Of a stretch of 64,000 bases of DNA, positions 33,447 to 44,966 are shown one piece after another (position 1 is the first letter of the stretch; each line of letters begins with the position of its first letter). The notes beneath the pieces are model-generated. The model was not told the origin of the DNA. It made no database searches and was given only the letters and a program-made list of their open reading frames with translations. The stretch is from positions 4,907,249 to 4,971,248 of the forward strand of contig JAJKFL010000007.1 in assembly GCA_021186555.1 (NCBI GenBank), read 5' to 3'. Both the position numbers and the translations under genes were made by a program. The stretch is from Reticulitermes speratus. Lineage: Eukaryota; Arthropoda; Insecta; Blattodea; Rhinotermitidae.

Positions 33447-33973
33447 ACACTGTCTATAGGTATATAGACCCTTATTTAGGTTAAACTGAAAATACTATAC
33501 ACACTGAAAAGGCGAGAGCCCGAAGAGTTACATACGAGACAAGAAGTAAAATGTGAAAAATGTCAGGTAACTTTTCTCCCTCACTTTTGAGCCGTAATGG
33601 TGCCGCCGCGATTTACTGTGGCCTATCTCTGATCTGAGGAAAGGGTTTTCCTGTAATGCAGTGCTTTAGCAGAGACGCGGGGTATTGTAACAAGCTAGTC
33701 AGTCGAGGCGGCTGGACAGGTATGCGGACAACACGGGGCTTAACCTTGAGACTCTTGCGTCATACACCGGTATGTCATTGACTGTCACCGCAGTGTTTTG
33801 GTGGCGCAACGAAAGTGATGTCGATAGAGGTACAGGGCAGGTGTCTAGCAGATCACAATAGTCATTGGCGGATGTGAGCCAGTATTACTGATATGACGCT
33901 ATACATCCCGTTGTGTACATAGAATTACATAAGTAGTAACACTACGTATTGCGTCTGACACAAATTGTATTTC

Positions 33974-34145
33974 GTTCATTCTGTAGTCTGTCTTATAACA
34001 GGCCCATAGCCTGTTCCAAAGCGAGTTCTCCACAGGGTGCGATCTAGTGCTTCCTCTTCAGATTTCCAGTATCTTGTATTTGCCTTAAGGTCATCCAGTA
34101 GCTGCTTACGCCTTCTTCCTCGTCTTCCCATCATTTCTTCATCCG
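33974..34145 (-). mobile_element. RTE-like LINE, short 3' copy
   Basis: Minus copy of the terminal 170 bp, beginning at GAATGAACG on the minus strand end and containing GGATGACCTTAAGGCAAATA. More diverged than the other fragments. Confidence 0.8.
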
Positions 34146-34213
34146 GTTCTTCTCTAGCACCACATTTGACAACTTTCCAGAGACTTCTGATATACTTGTA
34201 TATATTATTTTTT

Positions 34214-34257
34214 CAAACGCTACATGTTTCGATCAAGCCGATCATCATCAGGCGTTT
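34214..34257 (-). ncRNA. Best hammerhead-ribozyme-like motif
   Basis: Minus strand order: helix I strand AAACGC, core CTGATGA, one unpaired T, helix II GATC-GGCTT-GATC, core GAAA, a tiny helix III (AC-AT-GT), A as the cleavage-site base, then GCGTTT closing helix I with six Watson-Crick pairs. Known: hammerheads need CUGANGA and GAAA around three helices, and very short helix III is reported for those in Penelope-like elements. Seen: all of these except that a canonical hammerhead has no extra base between CUGANGA and helix II. Activity is therefore uncertain. AT-rich repeat sequence extends to about 34400 on the plus side. Confidence 0.65.
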
Positions 34258-34399
34258 ATTTTATACAAAAACGTAACTCAATGTAAAAATGTAAATTTTT
34301 GTGAGATCTCACAAATGATATAGACTATAAAATATAAATTGCATTGACTTGTAACTCTTGGTGGTGTGTCATTTAACACAAACAGTGTGGTGTTTAATT

Positions 34400-35940
34400 T
34401 AAACTTGAAATTCAAAAGTAAAAAAGAGGAGAAGTTTAATCGTCATTTTAATACTTAATTAGGAAATAGCATCCTAAATTTTTGGATTTTAACTTGAGTT
34501 GCGGAAGTCTAAAACATGAATACTGATTGGTTTAGACTGTGTTTGTATTTACATATGCACTTCTATTCAATCAACAATAATAATAAATATTAGTATACTT
34601 CTAAAGTGTTTCATAATTAGGCCCTAAATGACAGACTATGGGTCGTCAGGGGGGAGAATCTTTGAAATGCTGGGTAGCGACGAAAAAAATTATGGGAATT
34701 GCTGGGTGAGACTGTTTTTGCTGCACCTAGAGATCTGTGAGAAATGTCATTAACAGCTGGGTAGATAGGTCTAAATGCTGTTCAAAGAGGCGTTTCTGTA
34801 AGGTTAAACACCGGATGAAATAAATAAATAAATAGGGTATTATAATTGTAGAAGCAAACAAAATCGATAAATAAAGTCTCTAGTTAAAAAGAAATTCACA
34901 TTTAGTGTTTCTAATAAACACATTTTCTACACCCACAACTGAGGACACATAAGTCGAGAGCGAAACATTTCACATTCAAATTAATGCGTCTTAAACATCC
35001 TGGAAAGGGTAATTAGAGCTTGTGATAGATTTAATTATGTGATGCAACTCTTGTACAGGCCTGTACCTTTATAAAGTGCGTTCAGCCCGTGGGAATAATT
35101 GACAGCTTTTTAACAATCTTCGTAGCTAGGAGTTTTCCCCCAAATCTCTAGCTGTAGCTGTCCCTGCAACATAGAGTTTCACGACCCCTAGGTAAAAATA
35201 AATTTTAGACCCCAATTTTCTGGCATATGATGCTGTGTATATGTGTATATACGTACCAACGTTTCGAAAAAGCATGCTGCCCCCTTCTTCACATTGGTCC
35301 CTGCAGAATAAATGACCCGTCCCTTGCGTTGTACTGTCTCTGCCAACAGTAGATCTGTGAGGGCAGAAGGAAAAATTAGTGTCAAAATGGAGGAAATGAC
35401 CAATTACGTCTCTGAAGTTCCTATGTACTCTTTCTACTGCTGTTCGCTTTGTCAGTATCTTTCGTTCAGCGCAGAGTTCTTGTGACCGCATCATCACTTT
35501 CACTGGCCGGATACGAGGTTAGATTCGTTCGTAGTATAGTCAAGCGCATGCGTGTTCTGTGTTCTAATCTTCGCTGTCTAATTTGTGGAGTTTTCGACCA
35601 GGGTTCGATTTCTTCTTCTTTTTTTAGGATGGTTTCAGTTTTCCAACTGATTGGATGAATGGGCGGAGAATGGGTGCGGGGCACGCTTCAGGCAAGGTGA
35701 CCCTTGTAGGCAGCGCATTCCAACCCCAGGCAGCCTATCCACTTACACACTGCTGGCTTTTATTGAAAAAGAAACTGCCCTTTAACTAAGTATTTTCCTT
35801 TCATTCATAACGAAGTCTGTTCTCTAACAAATAGTGGCAGTTTTCTCTATGCTCAGTATCATATATCTTCTCGAGACATGAATTATTTTATTGCCGCATT
35901 TTGTGTGCGCCATTCCGTGTTACTTAATTTTTGTTGTCAA
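34400..35940. other. Unclassified, with worn hairpin-repeat scraps
   Basis: CTGAGGACACATAAG ... GCGAAACATTT near 34935 and an inverted GAAGAAGGGGGC ... CGAAACGTTGG near 35258-35300 look like decayed hammerhead-like units. The frames at 35126-35684 run through this repeat and are not supported as genes. Confidence 0.4.
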
Positions 35941-36457
35941 GCAGCATTCAACAAGAAGAAAAATCTTTTCACCAGCAAACTGGAATTAAGTTTAAGGAAG
36001 AAACTAGTAAAGTGCTACATTTGGAGCATAGCTTTGTATGGTGCTGAAACGTGGACACTTCGGAAAGTAGATCAGAAATATTTGGAAAGTTTTGAAATGT
36101 GGTGCTGGAGAAGAATGGAGAAGATCAGTTGGACCGATCGTGTGAGAAATGAAGAAGTATTACACAGAGTCAAGGAGGAGAGGAATATCGTACATACAAT
36201 AAAAAGAAGAAAGGCTAACTGGATTGGTCACATCTTGCGTAGGAACTGCCTTCTGAAACACGTGATTGAAGGAAAGTTAGAGGGAAGGATAGAAATGACG
36301 GGAAGACGAGGGAGAAGACGTAAACATCTACTGGATGACCTTAAGGAAAAGAAAAGATACTGGAAATTGAAAGAGGAAGCATTAGATCGCACCCTGTGGA
36401 GAACTCGCTTTGGAAGAGGCTACGGACCTGTCGTAAGACAGACTACAGAATGAATGA
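35941..36457 (+). mobile_element. RTE-like LINE, 5'-truncated copy with open C-terminal frame
   Basis: About 515 bp, over 95% identical by eye to the end of the element at 1905-5314. The frame is open through AFNKKKNLFTSKLEL, ALYGAETWTLRK and GYGPVVRQTTE to TGA at 36451-36453. The ORF runs upstream to an ATG at 35878, but that part is flanking DNA. This copy shows the family's true C-terminus. Confidence 0.88.
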
Positions 36458-36499
36458 TGTAGTCTGCCCTTTTTCTCTCAGTCCTGCTTCCAAATACGA

Positions 36500-36760
36500 A
36501 CCAAAACTTCATGAAGCGAGTCCTTCACAAGAACTAATATTCCCTCAGCAGTGCAAGAAATTTCCCGAATTTTGTAGATACAGAATCTTCATTGTTGTGT
36601 TCACATGGTAACAGCCACTGGTCCCTATTCTGGGTTAGATAAATCCAGTTCAAACCTCCCAGTCTCCATTATTATCTCTTTTAATATTATCCTTTGATCT
36701 GCATCTAGGTCTTCCAAGGTGTGTGATCCCATCAAGCTGTCAAGTCTATATCAAATCTGC
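36500..36760 (-). mobile_element. Diverged TTAG-tailed LINE remnant
   Basis: Alignable by eye to the minus copy at 12533-12735 (AGAAATTTCCCGAATTTTGT, GTCCCTATTCTGGG, TTTTAATATTATCC on the plus strand) but with many changes. Old copy. Confidence 0.55.
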
Positions 36761-37114
36761 CACTTGTTCTTCGCCACACTGACCGCATCTGCCTTGATTT
36801 AATAATTACACTTTTGCTTGGTGAAGAGGAAAAATTGTTAACGTCAGCAATAAGCAGATTCTCTTGAGCTTCCTATCACGTGCTCCAGTACTTCCAGTAG
36901 TTCCTGCTGAAAAACGCCATCTAACTTTGCTGCTCTTGTAGTGTGATCAACCAAATTGCACACCCAAACAAAGTCAGGGGGGCGTATTTTGTGGTTTATA
37001 TTTCTTAGTAGTTACGTTTTTGTTTTAGGGACAGGAGAAAAAATGGGGCGGAGAATACGGGCTGGATTTCAGGGTTGAGTTCTTAGAAACTCAGATATTC
37101 TCATGGTAGGTAAA

Positions 37115-37218
37115 GGTAAAGTTCTCCCCAGAACAGGCCATGAAGGCCCAGAGGGGGAGTAGAGGTATAGCTATACTCTTTCTTTAACCTTGGCACTAGA
37201 TGCGGGTGGGTGGTAAAC
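37115..37218 (-). mobile_element. SINE family 2, 3' fragment only
   Basis: Only the last 100 bp of the body are present (AACAGGCCATGAAGGCCCAG on the plus strand). This is a 5'-truncated copy without promoter boxes. Confidence 0.75.
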
Positions 37219-37499
37219 TCATGGTGGGTGCTCATGGTAGACGATACGAAACTACTTGTTCTAGTAACAAATCCCCGTGTCATTGAACGTCTGTGTTATT
37301 TATGAAATTCGATAAAGGACGAAACTGCGTAGAGTATTGGCGAGCACGCAGACCTGGTGGGTGTCAGCGTCTAGCGGAAAGGCAGATTGACTGAGCTTGC
37401 AGTCGGCCGGCAGTCACACTGCGAGAATAGGGGCGGGTTTCGCTACTGGCGCTGTCAGTTGCGAAGATTGCCCTATATATGTGTGTGTGTGTGAATGAG

Positions 37500-37675
37500 T
37501 GAGTGTGGAGCACTGGTGGAAGATACTGACAAAGGAACCCGAAATGCTCGGAGTAAAACCTGTCCCAGTGCCACTTTGTCCAACGCTAATCCCACATGAA
37601 ATGGCCTGGAATTAAACCCAGGCCTCTGTGGTAAGAGGCCGAGGACTAACCGCCTCAGCCATGGCACGGGCCCAA
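37500..37675 (-). mobile_element. SINE family 3 (tRNA-derived) copy
   Basis: Minus strand: GCCCGTGCCATGGCTGAGGC head, GGTTTAATTCC B-box-like site, and the same body as the copy at 15300-15505. Confidence 0.7.
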
Positions 37676-38079
37676 TGTTTTGAAAAAAAAAACACACTCG
37701 CAATTCTGTGACGAAATTCTTTCTTTGGTTTTAGGTCATCTAGTACAAGAAGGATGTACAGTGTTCCACAATTTCACTTTGGAAAGACAAGAACTCGGGG
37801 TAGCGGAGACTCGAGAAAATAATTTGAAGGTATGTAGAGCAATGAACGTAATATTCCGGATAATTCCGACGTGAAACATCTGTACAACTTATGTACAAAT
37901 ACTGGGAAGTATCAGAGAGCCATACGAAACCGACGACAGTTACTGCTTACAGACGATAAACTCGGTCAAGTTGAGGTGGTTAAGGCAGACCAACATCTGG
38001 CTGAAGTCATAAAACATTCACTATGTCAGCCATGGCATCTGGGCGTACAAGGCTTTCCATATATAATTGTAGCCTTCAG

Positions 38080-38342
38080 AAGCCGGGATAACTCAGTCGG
38101 TATAGCGACTGAGCCACGGACTCGAAAATCAGTGAAACGGGTTTCGATTTCACGTTTTTCTCTTCTCTACATCTTCCAGAATGGCTTTGGATCCCACCAG
38201 CCAGCCACCTATTCAACGGGTACCGCGAGCTACTCTCCCGGAGGTACAGGCGTGAAGCCGGTTAATTAACCTCCAGTTAAGGCTGAAGTTCAAAATGCGT
38301 GGATCTGTGCCTCCGCTTCGCCGTTCTTCTTCAGGGCGTGGT
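38080..38342 (+). mobile_element. SINE family 2-related, diverged copy
   Basis: The head GCCGGGATAACTCAGTCGG and B box GGTTTCGATTTC are followed by an altered body with TTCTTCAGGGCGTGGTAC at the end. It has many differences from the other copies, so it is old. Confidence 0.65.
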
Positions 38343-38502
38343 ACTTATGAAGCCCAGGAAAAACTTTAATCTTAGAAACTTTCGTTTATAATGCAAGTTA
38401 AATCAACACAGTTAAATTTTGCCTCAGAATTCGAACTCCATCGAGCGAGGTTTTAAAGAAGGCAAGAGTTTTTAAACTGCTCAAGAAATTTCCGGCTTTT
38501 GA

Positions 38503-38765
38503 GTTTAGTTGGTTGTCGTGCTGACAAGAGCCCACTGCTGCGTCTGTTCAGAACACGTTCAATGCTGCTCACGCTAACATTCTGCTTGTTTAGTTTGTTG
38601 TCGTGCTGACAAGAGCCCACTGCTGCGTCTGTTCAGAACACGTTCAATGCTGCTCACGCTAACATTCTGCTTGTTTAGTTTGTTGTCGTGCTGACAAGAG
38701 CCCACTGCTGCGTCCTGTTCAGAACACGTTCAATGCTGCGCTCGCTAACATTCTGCTTATTTAAG
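38503..38765. repeat. Three tandem copies of an 85-bp unit
   Basis: TTGTCGTGCTGACAAGAGCC ... AACATTCTGCTTG occurs three times with almost no change, the last copy with two small differences. Recent local duplication; no gene nearby. Confidence 0.88.
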
Positions 38766-38799
38766 ATCCTTCGTATTAACCCCATATCTATGTTAAATG

Positions 38800-38925
38800 T
38801 CCCAAATGGTCTCGTTCTTTAATATCTTCCAGTTACAGTCTTGTCACTATCTCTAATCTTCCTCCGTGCTACATGACCGGCCCATCTAATTCTCCTTTCT
38901 TTGATCACCCTAAAAATATTTTGCG
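38800..38925 (-). mobile_element. Diverged LINE remnant (WAGHVAR region)
   Basis: Minus-strand translation [20 protein letters not shown] matches the segment around [15 protein letters not shown] of the element at 50999-51534. Nothing else of the element is recognisable. Confidence 0.5.
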
Positions 38926-39086
38926 AAGAATAAAAATTTACGACTGTCCTAAATTCTGTAATTTCATCCATTCTCTTCCTAATTCCCTTCTCTTACATCC
39001 GGGTACTCTCGTGAGAAATGTGTCCTTCCTGCGTTTTGCCGTTACGGTGAAACCTCTAAAATCATACTGTTCCCTTTATCACAGCA

Positions 39087-39125
39087 TGACGTCATGTTAG
39101 ATTATGGATGGAGAAGGTGACGTCA
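39087..39125. promoter_or_regulatory. Two perfect CRE palindromes
   Basis: TGACGTCA at 39087-39094 and again at 39118-39125, 31 bp apart, both followed by TG. This is the consensus of CREB/ATF factors. No gene start is nearby, so function is unsupported. Confidence 0.25.
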
Positions 39126-39436
39126 TGTATGAAGGTTGGATACGGACAACCGACAAGGGTGGCCCTCCAAATTTGCAGTTTCACGAGGGTTGGTCAGAAA
39201 GTAAGCTTATAATGCACACATTTTGCGTTATGTATTTGCGCCTCGAATAAGAACAGTTCATAGTTAACTGTCTTGCTGTCCCACTGCATTTCTGTGAAGT
39301 CCCCGCCACAACTGAGGCCTTTATCATATAAGGAGATGCCCTCTGACATCAACCATTGTGTCGCAACTGTTTCGACCTCGTGATTAGCGGCGAATTCCTC
39401 TGATATAGTCGCAGTGTTAATTTTTTTAATTGCAAT

Positions 39437-39692
39437 TTTTTTCCTTGGCGCAACAGCCCCCCGTGGGCCAGGGCCTCCTCTTTATTGAAACTTCACGATC
39501 ACACTCAGACACATCACGCTCGGTGGGACTCCTCTGGACGAGTGATCAGCCCGTCGCAGAGACCTCTACCTGACAACACACAACACTCACAAGAGACAGA
39601 CACCCATGCCCCCAGCGGGATTCAAACCCACAATCCCAGCAAGCGAGCGGCCGCAGACCCACGCACTAGACCGCGCGGCCACTGGGATCGGC
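39437..39692 (-). mobile_element. SINE family 1 copy
   Basis: Full-length minus copy. AATTGCAA (39428-39435) and AATTACAA (39693-39700) are a likely duplication with one mismatch. Confidence 0.88.
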
Positions 39693-40609
39693 AATTACAA
39701 AACTTAACGCTATGCGAACTTATTTCCTCAACCACCCTCGCGTAATGGCACGGTGTCATTCGAGGGCCTTTCTCGTGTGCATGTAACAGACTGTAACAGC
39801 ACTTACATCGACAATGTTGGGCGAGTTATAGCTGAAAGGTCAAGGCAACTTCCATTCATGGAAGTGAAATGTTTAAATAGAAACTTCGGCTCACTGAAGC
39901 AGACTTCAGCAAGTAACTGAGGAAATTAAAATAACTTTAAATGTTAATCTGAGGTTGTATTATATATTTCAGGCCGACAGAGTTGCGCTGCAGTCAAGAT
40001 AAATAAGATCTCGGACTTCCTGGGGCGGACGGGAATGTATTTTTTGTGTATGTTTTCACCCTAGGTCTATCGCCCTTGAAATTACCTCTAAATCCCATTA
40101 TCATTCCATTCTCCTAGCAACACGTTGGACGGAACAAAGCAGAGGTCTAAGTGTTCACTGTCAGAATGTAGGCCGGAACGTCACGTCACGTCTTTCCTCT
40201 CCTAACGAAGTGACGATACAAGTTCCCACCACATAAACTGACGTGTGTGTAAATAAAATTCGTTTTGTTTCTGCTCATAAAAACGCTGGAGTTCAATGTT
40301 CTTCTGACCCTCGAAATGTTCTATTCAAGAACAATTACAAATTAATTGTAGAAACCTGTTTCATTTTTATCGAAAGATCGCAGCATAGCTCGAATTTTAA
40401 GCAACTTATATCCTAATATCTGTATGCGTACAGTTCAAAGACCTCAGAAAATCAGTTTATTGAATCTTTCCCCTTAACAGAGTGCATCGTAGACTATATC
40501 TGTTATTGAAATGCGTCTTTGTAAATTCATTACGGTTTCATATTCATAGTTTTAATATTGGTAGATTTAATAGCATCAGTATTGTAGCTCCAATAAACTT
40601 CAGTTAACA

Positions 40610-41017
40610 CCAGGTGCGCACCCAGAATTTTTCCTTGGGGGGGGGGGGGGGGGGGAGGCTGATCCGGAGACTATACATAATTTATGTTTGATTTTAAAAA
40701 TTATGTTATAAAAATCATGTTGTAAGTACAACATAACACTGTTTGCAACTGCGTTTGTATACATACAAATATAACTACATGTTCCGTGACTCAATCAAGT
40801 GTCCTATCTTCTTGTTTTTTAATTTCATTAATTTATTTTTCAAAATACTAATGTATTACTTATCAGGCCATTTCAGTGGCTGATTTTGGCTGAAGGGGAA
40901 ATCACGTAAAACTTTTTATCATACAAAATCCGTCTTTTTTAAATTTCAGTTTTGGGGGGTTTGAGGGGGGGGGGCTGTAGCCCGGCAGCCCCCTCCCCCT
41001 TGGGTGCTTCCGTGGTT
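40610..41017. mobile_element. Non-autonomous element with G-rich ends
   Basis: Left end GGTGCGCACCCAGAATTTTT followed by about 20 G. The right end, read inverted, is GGAAGCACCCAAGGGGGAGG. Partial terminal symmetry and subterminal G-runs suggest a small DNA transposon. No coding part and no clear target duplication. Confidence 0.4.
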
Positions 41018-43164
41018 AACATGGCCAGTTTTGCAGTCAACATCTACCTGCTAGTGACTTCAGAACCAGTAAGTTGGCCATTATGAAAACCAGTAAGATT
41101 CCGGGTGCTTACTGGATGGACACCAGAGCCAGTCTGGATGCTTTCGAGAACAGAAAAATCTCTTGGTTCTGTCAGAAATCAGAGTACAATTGCATGGTTG
41201 TCCAGTCCATACCCTACTTACAATACCATGCTATTATATCTCTGTTCCTTAAGTATGTTCAAGTATATCATTTCAGAAATGCTTCAGGTGAAAGTTCCAG
41301 ACTTCATTGATATCTCAGAGTATAATTTGTTATGTAAAGGTAGCAATTTTTAACTTTATTCCTCCCTTAAGGAAAGAAACTAAGGTTTTGAAATCAGCAC
41401 ATCATCTGTGTTTGTGTCAGTGGGTGGTCCCTTTATAATTCTTAACCAGCTTTTCCATGACCATGACGGTTGGTGTGAAAGTTATGCGACTGGAATGTGG
41501 AAACATTTTATATAAAATTTGAGGTTTCCTACAATCAGTAACATTAAGACAGCAGACACACAAACTTGTGAGTTTGGAGCATTGAGTAAAGTGCACGTTA
41601 TATTTCACTGCCATCATCCAAAATGAAGTTTGTTAATTAGCCTTTAGTGCTTGAATATCCACATTACTGCCTAATTATTTGTTCTTTTATGTACGTCTGT
41701 TTTCTTGCAAGGAACACTAATAAGTAATATTCAGGAAAAATAATGTTACTATTTTTGTAGAAATTTTCATGGACAGTACTGCATGTCATTTGGCTCGTCT
41801 TAATGGGTCAATTAATTGGCAGGGTAATAAATATGCAGCTGTGTAATGTATGTTGGCTGAGCCTGTGATGATAACTTCAGTTGCTCAGTACAAGACTCTT
41901 GTATGCACTACATGAAATTACAGGCTCCAGTACTCTTTTGTGAAAGAAATTCAAGAGTAATGTTGAATGGTATCTGCATAGATGTCACTTAGTCCATCTA
42001 CAGAATTGCAGACATGAGATGGAAATCATTTTCTCTTTTAACACATATTTTCATAGGTAGGCTCCGCATTTGGTTATGTTTCCATGAGTTACTTTTGCAG
42101 TATACCTGGTGCCATTTTTAAAGAATATTGAACAACAACAAAATTTTGTTTACTGTAGTAGTTAACACCATTTTTATTAGCACTGTGTCGTGCTTAGTGA
42201 TATTCATGGTGGGATTTGTACATCACCACAAGAAAGCAAAATCCACAGAATTTTCATTACTGCTTGTGAGTTTCGTTTTCACTCTGTATTAAGACTTTAC
42301 TGATATAATGTTTGTTTTAGTGAGTGCCTATCATCCTGCAGTTATCCATCTAAATTAAAATGGTTGGTTCTGCACATGACACGGTATAAGGTTGTGAAAT
42401 TTGAGGTTCTCATGGCATTGGCTGAAAAGATTACAGTCTTCTAGGGCTCAGACAGCAGGTTCCTCTGAAATATCAGTAAATATCTACCAGACTATATGGC
42501 ATCATATACCACAAAAGAGTAATCTGCTGTATATCAGTTGTTTGTAAACAGAGTTCTACAAATATACTGCAGTTTAAATGCAATAAACATGTAAGACAAT
42601 TGATATGCTGATAGTGTACTGTAAACAGATGACATATTTCCAGAGCCCTGTGATGTCATAATGTAATGATATTCAGGGCTGAATCAGAAGTTTAAATTCT
42701 TCACCAGTGACAACCTGATATACTCGTGGATTTTAATCTCACTCCAATGGCCCTGTTCTCAAGTCCTGACACCTAACCCAGTCAATGAAATTCTTGGAGA
42801 AGTGTCAGGTTTAACACACCAAATTTTATTCCATACACATTGGTTGCAGAAAGTCTGAAGTTTATTTTAAATCACTGCCCTCTCCAGTCTGAAAGTGTGG
42901 GTAAAATTATGAATTAGCAGAGTCAGTATTCATATACAACAAATATGATGGGTATTGTAATGGTGTTATGCTTATGGGAACAGTTAATTATAGTTTCTAC
43001 TTCTGTACACGTTTAAATGATGGCATACATCCTGCCCTGACCTAGGGCACTGTATAGCCCATTATGGATATTTCACTAAGTAAGAAAGATGTCATCACTT
43101 GCTTACAAAGCTGTACATTTAGTGCAGTCCAGTTGTTATTTAAGGAGGTTCAGCAAGAGAAGTA
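41018..43164. other. No recognised feature (3' side of gene 2)
   Basis: About 60% AT and free of the repeat families common before 41 kb. No exon recognised. Confidence 0.5.
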
Positions 43165-43245
43165 AAGGTCAAGTTGTCCCTGTGCATGCCATGGAGGTAC
43201 ATGTGGGGAGCAGAGATATAACTCCACTTATTCTTAACCTCACAA
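43165..43245 (-). mobile_element. SINE family 2-related, 3' fragment
   Basis: About 80 bp matching the 3' body of the copies at 49118 and 58690 (CCATGGAGGTACATG, CTCCACTTATTCTTAACCTC on the plus strand). It lies downstream of the gene 2 poly(A) signal. Confidence 0.6.
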
Positions 43246-43555
43246 AGTAGAGTGTATTTTATAAACAGGAAATTACAGCAACAAAAAGGAAATATATATT
43301 CATGCATTATAGATTAAATAAAATAACTGTTTATTTAATACATCAGAATAAATTAGTACATCTTTCCGCAGTGGTGGGCGTTGCTGTGCTGAAATACTTG
43401 TACAAGGCTGTACCACTGTTCATGATTCAGCCTTCTGCTCTAATAAGCTCAATCCTCTATGTAGCGCTGTACATGTTAACACCCTGTCATTGTGTGTAAC
43501 ATGCATGGTCCTGGTAGTAGTGCAACTGAATGACTTACCAACTGATAAGCATACA

Positions 43556-43561
43556 TTTATT
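43556..43561 (-). terminator. Gene 2 poly(A) signal
   Basis: AATAAA on the minus strand, about 162 nt after the TAA at 43723. It fits the end of a short 3' untranslated region. Confidence 0.5.
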
Positions 43562-43722
43562 AACAAAATTAACACCAACTTCATTCATGTGTGGCACACT
43601 CCCTTAATCTCTGCTATAATTGATAAACTTCTCCCATTTTTTTCCCCATACATTTTCCCAGATCATGCAGCCACAAAGCTGAGATTCAGGCAACGTGTTG
43701 TCATGTCTTAATACGAGCTGCA

Positions 43723-44004
43723 TTAACTGTAGTTGAAGCGGCGTCCACCATCAAACCGGTAACCATATGCAGCTGCATTCTTGGCGTCTACTAGGGCAGG
43801 GTTCCTGTGCTGAAAAAAGCTACCATGGCCATGTGCTGGACGTGATGATCCATTGGGTACACTGTCCACTTCAGGCGGGTAGAATGCTTCAAACGTTCCT
43901 TCAGGAGGCAACACTGAGCTCAGTTTCTGGTCTTTTGGATCATAAGGGCGGCAGTAGCTTGTTCCAATGAGGAACATTGTAGCCACAATCCACAACAGCA
44001 GCAT
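43723..44004 (-). CDS. Gene 2: small secreted protein, 93 aa, single coding exon
   Basis: The reading frame opens with a signal peptide, MLLLWIVATMFLIGTSYC, predicted to be cut near residue 18. It continues as a 75-residue mature chain rich in Pro, Tyr, Phe and Gly. The C-terminal part reads NAAAYGYRFDGGRRFNYS. The Gly-Arg-Arg there (residues 87-89) has the form of a prohormone cleavage and amidation site, so a neuropeptide or peptide hormone precursor is possible but unproven; there are no cysteines after the signal peptide. An acceptor, TTTTGTTTTCAG, ends at 44018, 13 nt before the ATG, so the leader comes from an upstream exon. TAA at 43723 is followed by AATAAA at 43556-43561. I do not recognise the family. 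Seen: signal peptide, acceptor, stop and poly(A) signal. Inferred: secretion and any peptide processing. Confidence 0.75.
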   Translation of the reverse strand: MLLLWIVATMFLIGTSYCRPYDPKDQKLSSVLPPEGTFEAFYPPEVDSVPNGSSRPAHGHGSFFQHRNPALVDAKNAAAYGYRFDGGRRFNYS

Positions 44005-44750
44005 TTATGCACAGAATCTGAAAACAAAATCAGTTCATACTAATGCATATGACACCATAACCACTTTCAAGTGGCCACAAACTCAATTTATTTCATTCAA
44101 GAAAGAACATGAAGGTTACACATTTTTCAAATTAATCTTAACAAGTTCAGAACTTTTAAACTATTTTCATTTGGTTTGAATTCTCTCCATATTAATTTAT
44201 TAGGCCATATTCAACAGCCATATAAATTTCTTTATGCCTTAAATAAAGTGCTATAGTCCCATAATCATAAAGTTCAAATTAATATTTAACTGACACGCAC
44301 AATCTCAAGGCTATTGTCATTATAATCAGTGCCCGGAACACCCAAGAAGAAAGTGCAGAGGCGAATAAGTGTATTATTTTCTGAGACCTAGGCATAGATG
44401 GGGGCAAAAATATAAAAATGTTTCTTAAGCGAACACAACATGAGGTTATGGAATAATCTTTTAATACTCTATCAATGTATTCAAGTCCTGACCCAGTTGT
44501 TTCCAGTACACATCGTCACGCATGACATATTTAAACCACGTTTTATTAAATATCCTGCAGTCTCAGTCTGTGTGTCTCTGCCTTTAAGGTTTTCTGACTA
44601 AAGTTCTCTCTGCATTTCTACATGCTACATGCCTGCGCTGGTCACACTCCTTGATGTGCCTTCCCTAATAACGTTAGGTGAAGAATACAAATGAAGTATC
44701 TTCTCACTGTCATTTTTTTCTATTTTGTTGTTGCTACCACCTTCTTGTGG

Positions 44751-44966
44751 GCTGGGATAACGTAGTCAGTTTAGTGACTCACTACAAACTGGACAGTCTG
44801 GGGATCGAATCCCGGTAGGAGTGAATTTTTGCGGTCCTGGGGGTAAAGTGGCCGGGGCGCGGCGTTGACCACCCAGCCCCACCTGGGGCCGAGGTTAAAG
44901 ACAGAGTAGAGCTATACCTATACTCCCCCCTCTGGGCCTTCATGGCCTGTTCTAGGGCGAAATGAA
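44751..44966 (+). mobile_element. SINE family 2 copy with internal deletion, in gene 2 intron
   Basis: The head GCTGGGATAACGTAGTCAG, the B box GGGATCGAATCCC and the tail are present, but about 60 bp of the body are missing. It lies in the proposed intron of gene 2, antisense to the gene. Confidence 0.82.

Noticed and set aside
33182..33448. Frames with GRDSVVGIATRYGLDGPGIE as conserved proteins
   Set aside because: These are translations of the tRNA-like head of family 2 SINEs.
35126..35503. A 125-residue minus-strand protein
   Set aside because: It runs through a decayed hairpin-type repeat (CGAAACGTTGG motif); composition and lack of a domain fit chance.
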